Part shown: positions 36,545 to 43,713 of the stretch, one piece after another
Numbering within the stretch: the stretch's first letter is position 1
Layout: every line of letters begins with the position of its first letter
Origin: CAVSQX01 sp963730225
Lineage (GTDB): Bacteria > Planctomycetota > Phycisphaerae > Tepidisphaerales > Tepidisphaeraceae
Assembly (NCBI GenBank): GCA_963730225.1
Contig: CAVSQX010000002.1
Coordinates: 868,001 to 932,000 of the forward strand
Direction of reading: 5' to 3'
Length of the DNA: 64,000 nt
Translations under genes and position numbers: made by a program
Notes under the pieces: generated by a model
What the model was told of the DNA's origin: nothing
The model's input: only the letters and a program-made list of their open reading frames with translations
Databases searched by the model: none

Positions 36545-37362
36545 TCTGAGCAGGCGCAAGCACCGTTGAATCATGGCCAATTGAATCATGCTCAGGAAGT
36601 GTTGTTGCAGTTTCTCGCTTCGCGTGGCGACGCGTCGGCATCGTTTGAGCCAGCCAATGCACCGCTCGACGGCGTTGCGAAGTCGATACTTGGCCGGGTC
36701 ATAGGTCGTACGCGGCTTTCGCCCGTAGCTCAGGCGTTTGCCGGGAATGACCGGCTCAATGTTGCGTTGAATGCACCAGCTTCGAATGCGGGGTACGTCG
36801 TAAGCGCGGTCGCCCGCGACCGCGTCAGGCCAGCGGTTACGACCCAGCCGGGATTGCTCGATCAGCGGTTCGAAGCAGATCGACTCATGACGCTGGCCCG
36901 CGGTAACCATAACACTCAGCGGCGTACCGCGATTGTCGCTCACCAGATGAAGCTTCGAACCCCAACCCCCGCGGCTTCTTCCCAGCCCGTGGTCCGCCGG
37001 CTCTTGCCAGCGGTTCCTTTTTTTAACGCGCCCGCCGCTGAATGCTGGGCGCGAATGCTGCTGCCATCGATGTCGAACTGCGACCAATCGATGCGTCCTT
37101 CCTCATCCAGTTGCAGTTGAAGCGTCCTGAGAATGTGGGCGAACAATCCCTCCCGTGTCCAGCGGCGGTAGCGGTCGTAGATGCTCTGCCACTTGCCGTA
37201 ACGAGCCGGCATGTCACGCCAGGGAGCACCGCTGTTGAGCACCCAGAACATCCCATTGAGCACTTGGCGATGGTCGTTCCAGCGTCCGCCGGGCCGACCG
37301 CGGGCCGGCATCAACGGCCTCAATCGCTCCCAAGCTTCATCGGTGAGTTCGTAACGTCGCAT
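36524..37362 (-). CDS. IS5-family (IS427 group) transposase, two frames joined by -1 slippage
   Basis: First frame starts ATG 37362 (GGAGG upstream): MRRYELTDEAWERLRPLMPA, RWTREGLFAHILRTL, WSQFDIDGSSIRAQ (first catalytic Asp) and ends out of frame after ALKKG. Second frame continues RNRWQEPADHGLGRSRGGWG, SKLHLVSDNRG, AGDRAYDVPRIRSW (second Asp), RLRNAVERCIGWLKRCRRVA (Glu). The switch occurs at an A7 run (minus strand, 37024 to 37018), where -1 slippage on AAAAAAAGG yields the fusion; this is the normal expression mode of the group. The stop codon lies inside the left terminal repeat. Probably still functional as a protein, but its upstream region is split by the IS1-like transposon. Confidence 0.88.
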
Positions 37363-37415
37363 GCTGTGCCTCCGTGCCAGGGCGGCCAGCATGCCTCAAT
37401 AATACTCTTCGCGCA

Positions 37416-37433
37416 GGTAATGGTATACTCTGA
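37416..37433 (+). repeat. Left terminal inverted repeat of the IS1-like transposon
   Basis: GGTAATGGTATACTCTGA, matching the right end with two mismatches. The transposase stop codon begins immediately inside it. Confidence 0.75.
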
Positions 37434-38332
37434 TTAACCATTATTGCTCTGTCGTTTTGATGCTGCCATTTTGTAATCCGTTAGCCGTCCACCGAGCAAT
37501 TGTTCCTCCCGCTCCAGCAGTTTCACAAAGTCGACCATCGTCCATTCCTTGTCGGAAACGCCTGCCATGACGGCCGGGGTTGTCTTGATAGCCTGATGCT
37601 TGCGGATGAAGTTGTAGCAGAAGTAATGCAGGGCAATCGCGTAGTGGTGGTTCTGTTGCGTCTTGCTGAATCCGTTTGTGAGCCGGGTAAATCGACGCGA
37701 TTGCATCCGCAGCGTTAGATTCTGCCTCTCAACGAAACTCGTGCTGACCTGATTGCGGTCGGGCAATCCGGCCATCGACTTTTTCTCACAACCGACGCAG
37801 ATCGGGGGAGAGTATCGCGCGTATCCCATCCGCTCCACTGCATAATGTTTGATGAGCTGCGCGTAATCGACGCCATTGGGTCCAAATACCCTTGCAACAG
37901 CGCCGGGATATACCGCATGGCCGTCACTGGTCAGTTGAATTCGGTTGGCTAACCGCTCTGACATATCGGTCAGGAACGCGGTGCCCGCGCTGGAGTCGCG
38001 CCCAGCGGTCAGCCAATTGATTACCAGCTTTGAATCAGCATCGAACGCAACCCATGTCCAGTTATCCCCCTGGCCCTTCCCCCAATTCTTCTGCTGGACA
38101 TTCTTATCTTTCGATCCGACGAACGACCAGATTTCATCGACTTGGACGTTTTTAGTTGAAAGCTCCCGCACGGTCAGGTCGTGATAGTCCTGAGCGAGCG
38201 TACCGGCGTCGGCCAAGAGCGCAACACGGTAATCTTGTTCACGCCGAACATGCGGCAGGTCGGTGCGATGCTGTTGCCTTCGACAAGGGCCGTCAGGATT
38301 TGGGCACGCTTCTCGGTGGTTAACTTTCTCAT
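37434..38332 (-). CDS. IS1-family transposase, frameshifted after the N-terminal HTH
   Basis: ATG 38332 begins MRKLTTEKRAQILTALVEGN, SIAPTCRMFGVNKITVLR, the zinc/HTH-like DNA-binding start of IS1-type transposases. The catalytic part is in a second frame: LLADAGTLAQDYHDLTVREL, QVDEIWSFVGSKDKN (first Asp), LTSDGHAVYPGAV (second Asp), STSFVERQNLTLRMQSRRF (Glu). The junction near 38213-38225 needs a -1 shift or one inserted base. IS1 itself uses -1 frameshifting on an A6C site, but no slippery run exists here, so an indel is more likely than programmed slippage. Total about 300 residues. Confidence 0.8.
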
Positions 38333-38347
38333 GCACGCATCTTACAC

Positions 38348-38415
38348 TTGACTAAGCATGCATGCAATAGTAAAGTTACATAATGCATGCTTAATATGTC
38401 GGCCGGAATGCATGC
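38348..38415 (+). promoter_or_regulatory. Promoter with three ATGCATGC operators 25 bp apart
   Basis: TTGACT (38348-38353), 17-bp spacer, TAAAGT (38371-38376) makes a good sigma-70-like promoter for the P63C gene. Identical palindromes ATGCATGC occur at 38358-38365 (inside the spacer), 38383-38390 (around the predicted start site) and 38408-38415, spaced exactly 25 bp. A weaker ATGCACGC lies at 38331 over the transposase start codon. This layout suits a dimeric repressor or a transposon-encoded DNA-binding protein controlling both divergent genes. Confidence 0.65.
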
Positions 38416-38464
38416 TTGGCAATCTGCCAGATTTCAGGTCGACACCCATTTTTGGAGTCCTTTT

Positions 38465-39640
38465 ATGAGCGAGTCGACGATAGAAACAACAAAAAGATCG
38501 GCGATAGCGGCCAAGGGCGGAGTGGCGAGAGCGAAAAGTCTTTCCATGGATCGCCAGAGCGAAATTGGGCGTAATGCCGCCAGTGTTCGCTGGTCGACGG
38601 CATTCCCGAAAGCCTCAAATGAAGGCCTCGTGAATATTGCTGGTCGGCTGATTGCTTGTGCCGTTCTCAGCACCAAGCTGAGGGTTTTAACGCAAGAGAC
38701 CTTCCTTGTTGCGATAGGGCGTGCAGGGAAAGCCAAGGGGGGAAAGGGCAGTCGGCGGCTCGCAACTGAGGTCGACGGACTACCGCCGTTTTTGGCAGCG
38801 GAAAATCTTGAGCCGTTTGTGTCCGACGATCTCCGGAAGGCATCAAATCCGGTCGTATTTCGCACGCGCAAGGGCGGCATCGCCTATGGCTACGACGCGA
38901 AGCTCTTGCCATTGGTGTGCGACGTTTACCGGAAAGCAAGAGATGCACACCTACAGACGCTAAAGGACTACCAAAAACGTGTTAGTCGCGGGGAGACCAA
39001 CGTTGAGTTTCGTGGGGTCCTTCTACCCAATCAGGAGCATATTGTCAGGGCATGCGATGCACTACTTGGAGACCTGGCTACAGATGGAATCATTGCCATG
39101 GTCGACCGCGCTACCGGCTTCATGGAGCAAGAGGTCCGCGATGAAATAACCACATATTTGAAGCTATACATTGCTCCCCGTCTTTTGCCTTGGGCGGAAC
39201 GATTCTCGGATGAATTCTTTAAGCAGGTCTATCGCCTTTATGGATGGATGTACACGCCAAGATCAGCCAAGCGCCCGCAATGCATCGGAAACTTTATCAA
39301 CAAATACATTTACGGGCAGCTTCCTCCGGGCGTTCTTGAAAAAATGCAAGAGGAAAATCCCGTCACTGAAACGGGCCATAGAAAATTTCAGAATCACAGG
39401 CTGTTAACTCTGCACACGGGCATTCCGCACTTAGATCGACAAGTAACCTCGACAACCACCGTTTTGGCGTTAGTCGATGATGGGGCGGGAACAAAAGCAT
39501 TCGAGCAACTGTTTTACAAGGTTCATCCGAAACCTCTTCCGCTTCCCAAAAAGCCAAAACCGCTTCCATGGATTAGCACAAATGGCGAAGGACAATTGAG
39601 TCTTTTTCCGAAAGAATTGTATCCGGAATTAAATGATTAA
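38465..39640 (+). CDS. P63C-domain protein (transposon cargo)
   Basis: 391 residues. ATG 38465 chosen because GGAG lies nine bases upstream; an upstream in-frame ATG in the operator region is unlikely. The N-terminus AAKGGVARAKSLSMDRQSEI is an AT-hook-like or HTH-like basic start common in this family. Then VLSTKLRVLTQETFLVAIGR, LPPFLAAENLEPFVSDDL, GYDAKLLPLVCDVYRKARDA, ACDALLGDLATDGIIAMVDR, ATGFMEQEVRDE and the P63C domain proper (FFKQVYRLYGWMY, KRPQCIGNFINKYIYGQLPP, GVLEKMQEENP, LTLHTGIPHLDRQV). The family occurs in phages and mobile DNA; its biochemical function is not established. Likely a DNA- or nucleoid-associated accessory of the transposon. Confidence 0.85.
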   Translation: MSESTIETTKRSAIAAKGGVARAKSLSMDRQSEIGRNAASVRWSTAFPKASNEGLVNIAGRLIACAVLSTKLRVLTQETFLVAIGRAGKAKGGKGSRRLATEVDGLPPFLAAENLEPFVSDDLRKASNPVVFRTRKGGIAYGYDAKLLPLVCDVYRKARDAHLQTLKDYQKRVSRGETNVEFRGVLLPNQEHIVRACDALLGDLATDGIIAMVDRATGFMEQEVRDEITTYLKLYIAPRLLPWAERFSDEFFKQVYRLYGWMYTPRSAKRPQCIGNFINKYIYGQLPPGVLEKMQEENPVTETGHRKFQNHRLLTLHTGIPHLDRQVTSTTTVLALVDDGAGTKAFEQLFYKVHPKPLPLPKKPKPLPWISTNGEGQLSLFPKELYPELND

Positions 39641-39712
39641 TTTTGGCGTCGACCTGCTTGTCTGACGCCTGCCTAACTTAAAATTCCGCTCCGGATGATA
39701 GGATTGGAACTT

Positions 39713-39859
39713 ATGCCACAACAAGACGACTATCTTCGCCGTATCGCCCATGACGTGGGCATAATCAAGGGGTGGGTTGCGCTGGTGGGAATGCTTTTTC
39801 TCATCAGTATCGCCGGGGGATTTCTAATGTGGGCAATGCCACTTGTCGGGCACCATTAG
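39713..39859 (+). CDS. Small single-pass membrane protein (transposon cargo)
   Basis: 48 residues from ATG 39713: MPQQDDYLRRIAHDVGIIKG followed by the membrane segment WVALVGMLFLISIAGGFLMW and a short tail. The charged start and one helix suggest an inner-membrane microprotein. It follows the P63C gene by 72 bp in the same direction. No family recognised. Confidence 0.5.
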   Translation: MPQQDDYLRRIAHDVGIIKGWVALVGMLFLISIAGGFLMWAMPLVGHH

Positions 39860-39865
39860 GGCGCT

Positions 39866-40078
39866 CTATCGCTTCGCCTGTTTCCCCGCCGCCACCCCGA
39901 CCTCGAACGCCGCCCGGAGCAACGTCGCCGCCCGCTGATCGACCTTGCCGACCCCGGCTATCCAAGCGTCCCAAATGGCCTCTACATTGGTTGGCAGCGC
40001 TCCCTCATGCTTGGCCGCTGATTCACCGACTATCCGGGCCGCTGTCTGATTGGCGTCTGGCTGTTTGGGGGATTTCAT
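39866..40078 (-). CDS. Small hypothetical protein (transposon cargo)
   Basis: 70 residues from ATG 40078: MKSPKQPDANQTAARIVGES, AAKHEGALPTNVEAIWDAWI, then a helix AATLLRAAFEVGVAAGKQAK. Helical, soluble and convergent with the small membrane protein gene. The start is 49 bp from the right terminal repeat. Family unknown, but codon use and charge pattern look real. Confidence 0.5.
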   Translation of the reverse strand: MKSPKQPDANQTAARIVGESAAKHEGALPTNVEAIWDAWIAGVGKVDQRAATLLRAAFEVGVAAGKQAKR

Positions 40079-40126
40079 GCCGGGATTGTATCGCAGGCTG
40101 GGGGAAATGCAGGATTTAGCAGGAAT

Positions 40127-40144
40127 TCAAAGTATACCACTACC
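40127..40144 (-). repeat. Right terminal inverted repeat of the IS1-like transposon
   Basis: Read on the minus strand it is GGTAGTGGTATACTTTGA. The IS5 right terminus starts at the next base. Confidence 0.75.
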
Positions 40145-40173
40145 CGAACTTCGGAGCCGTCAGACAGAACCTA

Positions 40174-40356
40174 GTATCGAAACTTGCCCAACAGCACCCG
40201 CGCGCCGCCGGCCGCATCCGGCTCCGTGCGCCGCTCGTCTGGCTGACCACCTACGGCACAACCTGGGTAATCGCATTCATCAACGCGATCGAACTCTACA
40301 ACTGCGAGCATCACTGTCCCAAGTGTAACATGTGGCACATGTTTGTCGATCCGTAG
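40174..40356 (+). pseudogene. Fragment with a CX3CX2C motif
   Basis: The frame from the IS5 target site reads PLVWLTTYGTTWVIAFINAI, ELYNCEHHCPKCNMWHMFVD and stops at 40354-40356. CEHHCPKC has the CX3CX2C spacing of radical SAM enzymes, in the right context (IELYNC resembles IELTNxC). Everything upstream was removed by the IS5 element and everything downstream is missing. The rest of 40357-40575 shows no gene. Confidence 0.3.
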
Positions 40357-40575
40357 GGTACAAAGTAGGGTACATTTTGTACGACTCCTTTGATGGGATT
40401 TCCTGCGCGGAAGCTGAGTCGATGACGGAATCTTTGAAGCGCCTCAGTTTTTCCTTGGCGATCTGAAATGAGTTGGTGCGAAGATTACGCCTATGCCAAA
40501 TCACTGTCGTCGAGAGGCGTACGACTTTGATCTGGCTGACGACTTGCAAGTAAGCATCGCGGCACTCCTTTCAAT

Positions 40576-41328
40576 TCATCTGAATCCGCCACTGATAACA
40601 AGCGTTTCGCCGGTGATCCACTTCGCATCCTCCGACGCAAGGAAGACGACGGCCGGAGCGACGTCGTCCGGCGTTCCGGTGCGCCCGAGTTTCGAGCCGG
40701 CAATGTAGCTTTTGGCGAAATCCCCGTTCGGATCGGTGAATTCGGCGCCCCCTTCCGTGGCCACCGCGCCGGGAGCCACGCCGTTGACTCGGATTTTCCT
40801 AGGGCCTAGTTCCGCTGCGAGCGTGCGCGTGAGCGAATCGACCGCGGCCTTCGTCGCCGAATAGACACCGGAACCTGCCAGCGCGGCCGTCGAGGCGACC
40901 GAACTGATGTTCACAATACTGCCCCCTTCGGGGCCGAATAGCTTAACTGCTTCCTGTGTGGCCATAATGAGGCCCAGCACGTTCAGGTCGAAATGCTTGT
41001 GAAAATGCTCGGGAGTGATTGCCGGCAATGCGACGAAGTTGTAAATCCCTGCATTGTTGATGAGCACGTCGAGGCGGCCGAATGCTTTCTTCGCCTCTGC
41101 AAATAATCGCTTCACATCTTCCGGTTTGGAAACGTCGGCCTGGATAGCGACGGCCCGAGCGCCTCTTGATTGGATGTCGGCGACGACTTTCTCCGCGCCG
41201 GCTCGGCTGCTGGAATAATTTACGGCCACCGCGGCGCCTTCGGCGGCGAGATGACGCGAAATTTCCGCGCCCATTCCCTTTGAGGCGCCCGTAACAACGG
41301 CGACTTTTCCTTCAAGTTTCCTTGGCAT
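40576..41328 (-). CDS. SDR-family oxidoreductase
   Basis: 250 residues from ATG 41328, with AAGGAG upstream. Classical short-chain dehydrogenase: VVTGASKGMG (TGxxxGxG cofactor loop), DVLINNAGIYN (NNAG), SIVNISSVAS (catalytic Ser), YSATKAAVD (YxxxK). NYSSSRAGA after the second strand suggests NADP(H) use. C-terminus KWITGETLVISGGFR is standard. Resembles 3-oxoacyl-ACP-reductase or glucose-dehydrogenase-like SDRs; the substrate is unknown. It lies 28 bp after the next SDR gene, so the two likely form an operon with the alpha/beta hydrolase upstream. Confidence 0.9.
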   Translation of the reverse strand: MPRKLEGKVAVVTGASKGMGAEISRHLAAEGAAVAVNYSSSRAGAEKVVADIQSRGARAVAIQADVSKPEDVKRLFAEAKKAFGRLDVLINNAGIYNFVALPAITPEHFHKHFDLNVLGLIMATQEAVKLFGPEGGSIVNISSVASTAALAGSGVYSATKAAVDSLTRTLAAELGPRKIRVNGVAPGAVATEGGAEFTDPNGDFAKSYIAGSKLGRTGTPDDVAPAVVFLASEDAKWITGETLVISGGFR

Positions 41329-41356
41329 ATGCGTTCTCCTTTTCCAGGTGTTATCC

Positions 41357-42127
41357 CTAAACCCCCTTGACTTCACCGCCGTCCATTCGCACAGATGTGC
41401 CCGTCATCCACTTGGCCACCGGCGAAACCATGAAGGCGAGCAATTCGGCAATTTCCTCGGGCTGACCGTAGCGGCTGATGCCGGCTTCTTCGGGGAACTT
41501 CTTCATCGCTTCCTCGACGGTCAGGTCATGAGCCGGCGCCCATTTTTCCATGAACGAGCGACGACGACCGGTCATCACGGCCCCCGGCACAATGCTATTG
41601 ACCTGAACTCCGGCTTTGATGCCTTGCTCCGCAAATGCTTTTGCAAGAGCCATGATGGCCGCGTTTGTCGATGCCACCGCTGCGAAAGCTGGCTTGGGGT
41701 CGAGTGCCGCACTTCCAGACATGAAAACCACAGACCCCTTCGTTGCTTTGAGTGCATCCCATGCTTTGATCGTCAATCGGCGCGCTCCATGAAGCTTGAG
41801 TTCCATGCCTGCTCGCCATTGTTCGTCAGTCATTTCAAACAGGTCGATCTGCGGTACCGCTCCCGCGATATTCAAGAGCGCGTCGATACGGCCAAACTTC
41901 TCCGTTGCTGTTTTTACGACGACAGCCGCCGATTCCGGCTTGCTCAAATCCAGATCGCAAATGATGGCCTCGGCGCCTGCGGCGGTAACGGCCGCCGACG
42001 TTTCTTTCAATGCTGCGGCATTTCGAGCGACCAAGACGAGCCCAGAAAAATCCCTGGCCAGCCGAATCGCGGTCGCCCGACCAATCCCTTGGCTGGCGCC
42101 TGTGACAATGGCGACTGTATTTCTCAT
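41357..42127 (-). CDS. SDR-family oxidoreductase
   Basis: 256 residues from ATG 42127 (AAAGGA upstream). TGASQGIG is the cofactor loop, ALLNIAGAVP stands where NNAG is usual, SVVFMSGSAA provides the catalytic Ser, and the YxxxK motif is replaced: the expected tract reads PAFAAVASTNAAIMALAKAF, with no Tyr and no Lys. The missing YxxxK means normal dehydrogenase chemistry is unlikely; it could be a binding or regulatory relative, or a subfamily with another acid/base residue. Confidence 0.8.
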   Translation of the reverse strand: MRNTVAIVTGASQGIGRATAIRLARDFSGLVLVARNAAALKETSAAVTAAGAEAIICDLDLSKPESAAVVVKTATEKFGRIDALLNIAGAVPQIDLFEMTDEQWRAGMELKLHGARRLTIKAWDALKATKGSVVFMSGSAALDPKPAFAAVASTNAAIMALAKAFAEQGIKAGVQVNSIVPGAVMTGRRRSFMEKWAPAHDLTVEEAMKKFPEEAGISRYGQPEEIAELLAFMVSPVAKWMTGTSVRMDGGEVKGV

Positions 42128-42216
42128 ATCGTGTTCCTTTACACCACCATGTGCAGAGTGCATCAAGCCCCGCAAAATGGTCGATCACAATCGCGCGCAT
42201 GATGAGATCATTGGGC

Positions 42217-42912
42217 TCAGAGGAGTGCCGCATTCGCCGCCGTGAGAATGAATTCTGTGACGGCTTTGGGCGCTGTCAGGAGTGGCGTATGATCAACTTT
42301 TTGAGCGTCAATCGTGGCCTTCATGCGGTCCGCCATGAAGTGTTGTGTTTTAGGATTGATCATCCGGTCCTCTTCAGCAACGAGGAACCATGCTGGCCTT
42401 GATTTCCAGAGAGGCTTGGGAGCAGGTTGCTGAATGCACTTGACTGAGATAGGCCGTTGTCCTGCTTTGCAGAGAGCGATTTGCTCCTTGGTGGCATGAT
42501 GCGCGAATGCGTTCTGAAAACCCTCGTCCGGCATCCAAATAAAGCCGTCCGCGTCCGGGGCCAACTTCGGAGCCTGTGAGTGAGGCTCGTCCTTGTAGAA
42601 GACCTCGGCGACTGTTTCGCTTTCATCCGGCGCCAGCGCGGCGATATAGACCAGACCTTTCACGCGAGCCTCGTCGACGGCTGCGATGACCGCCCCCGCA
42701 TAGGCGTGCCCAGCCAGCAAAACGGGTCCTGTCGTTCTGCCGATAACTCGTTTCAACGCGGTCGCATCGTCTCCCAATGAAGTAAGAGGAAGAGGGGCTG
42801 CAATGACGTTTAAACCCTCGGCTTCAAGCTGGAGAATGACGCTGTTCCAACTTGAACCATCCGCCCAGGCCCCATGCACCAACACGACCGTTGCATTTGA
42901 TTGAAACTTCAT
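42217..42912 (-). CDS. Alpha/beta hydrolase with Ala at the nucleophile position
   Basis: 231 residues from ATG 42912 (MKFQSNATVVLVHGAWADGS). VLVHGAW is the oxyanion strand and VDHTPLLTAPKAVTEFIL has the C-terminal catalytic His, with Asp in VAEEDRMINP. The nucleophile elbow reads LLAGHAYAGAV, where most relatives have GHSYGG: the Ser is Ala. Related hydrolases with GHAYAG exist, as far as I recall, so this may be a subfamily trait. Without Ser it cannot use normal esterase chemistry. It belongs to the group annotated as alpha/beta hydrolases near SDRs and regulators. Confidence 0.82.
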   Translation of the reverse strand: MKFQSNATVVLVHGAWADGSSWNSVILQLEAEGLNVIAAPLPLTSLGDDATALKRVIGRTTGPVLLAGHAYAGAVIAAVDEARVKGLVYIAALAPDESETVAEVFYKDEPHSQAPKLAPDADGFIWMPDEGFQNAFAHHATKEQIALCKAGQRPISVKCIQQPAPKPLWKSRPAWFLVAEEDRMINPKTQHFMADRMKATIDAQKVDHTPLLTAPKAVTEFILTAANAALL

Positions 42913-42960
42913 GACCCGCTCCTGGCTCAATGAGAGCGATTCACGCCTTCCCGCTCTTTT

Positions 42961-43713
42961 CTATGCGAAAAACTTCCTGATTCTTTCGGCAATGAACGAA
43001 CAGTTGTCCTCCAAGGCAAAGTGCCCGGTATCAATCAAATGAATTTCCGCATTGGGCAGATCCCGTAGATAGGCCTTCGCCCCCTCGATGGTGAAGAACA
43101 CGTCATTGATTCCCCACGTGATGAGCATCTTCGGCTGGTGCTTTCTGAAATACGCGTGCCACCCGTCGTAGAGCGACAAATTCGACTGATAGTTATGAAG
43201 CAAGTTGACTTGGATGGGGTCGTTCCCCGGCCGATCCAAAAACATTTGGTCGAAGTGGTAGGAGTCGGGACTGATCTTTGATTCATCTCTGACGCCGTTG
43301 ATGTACTGAAACTTTGTCGTTTCCAGCCTCAGCAGCGCTCGTACCGCTGCCTCGGTTTCGGCATTGCGATTCTTCCAAAGAGGCTTCACCGCATCGAATC
43401 CGGGACCGATTCCCTCCGCGTAGGCGTTTCCGTTCTGAACAATAATTCCCTCGATTGCCTGGGGGTGTTTTGAAGCAATGCGGTATCCAATCGGCACTCC
43501 ATAGTCCTGCACGTACATCCTGAAGGTTTTCAGGCCAAGGTTGTTCAGCAGCAGCTCTTCCACGTGAGCGGCCAAATTGTCAAAGGTGTACTCAAACTCG
43601 CTCGCTGAGGGCATGTCGCTGTAACCAAAGCCCAAATAATCCGGAGCGATGACGTGGAATTTGTCCGCAAGCTTTGGGAGCAGGTCGCGGAACATATGCG
43701 ACGAGCTTGGGAA
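42961..43713 (-). pseudogene. Epoxide-hydrolase-like alpha/beta hydrolase, N-terminus lost at inversion
   Basis: From FPSSSHMFRDLLPKLADKFH onward this is a typical alpha/beta hydrolase: VIAPDYLGFGYSD, MYVQDYGVPIGYRIA (nucleophile Asp in VQDYG, as in epoxide hydrolases and haloalkane dehalogenases), ITWGINDVFFTIEGA and IDTGHFALEDN (His). The expected HG oxyanion strand and about 40 N-terminal residues are missing; the upstream frame is antisense to the regulator fragment. The break is at 43711-43713, the same point where the regulator fragment begins. Confidence 0.75.

Larger units (their letters stand above)
37416..40144. mobile_element. IS1-like transposon carrying P63C and two small genes
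   Basis: 18-bp terminal inverted repeats: GGTAATGGTATACTCTGA at 37416-37433 and GGTAGTGGTATACTTTGA (read inward on the minus strand) at 40144-40127, 16 of 18 identical and beginning GGTA-TG as in IS1-family ends. The 2729-bp unit contains the IS1-type transposase (minus strand, stop codon abutting the left repeat), a divergent P63C-domain gene, a 48-residue membrane protein and a 70-residue protein. Most IS1 elements are below 1 kb, so this is a passenger-carrying form. Its location inside the IS5 element supports the boundaries. No clean target duplication could be identified. Confidence 0.75.
36527..40171. mobile_element. IS5-family element interrupted by an IS1-like transposon
   Basis: Left end GGTTCTGTCTGACGGCTC at 36527, right end GAGCCGTCAGACAGAACC ending at 40171; both are flanked by TA (36525-36526 and 40172-40173). 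Without the inserted 37416-40144 segment the element is about 916 bp, right for the IS427 group. The insertion falls in the stretch between the transposase start and the right end. Compared with the remnant at 36451-36524, about 15 bp next to the insertion are missing. Confidence 0.75.

Noticed and set aside
38213..38225. Programmed frameshift in the IS1 transposase
   Set aside because: No A6C or similar slippery run or downstream structure is seen at the frame change; an indel is more likely.
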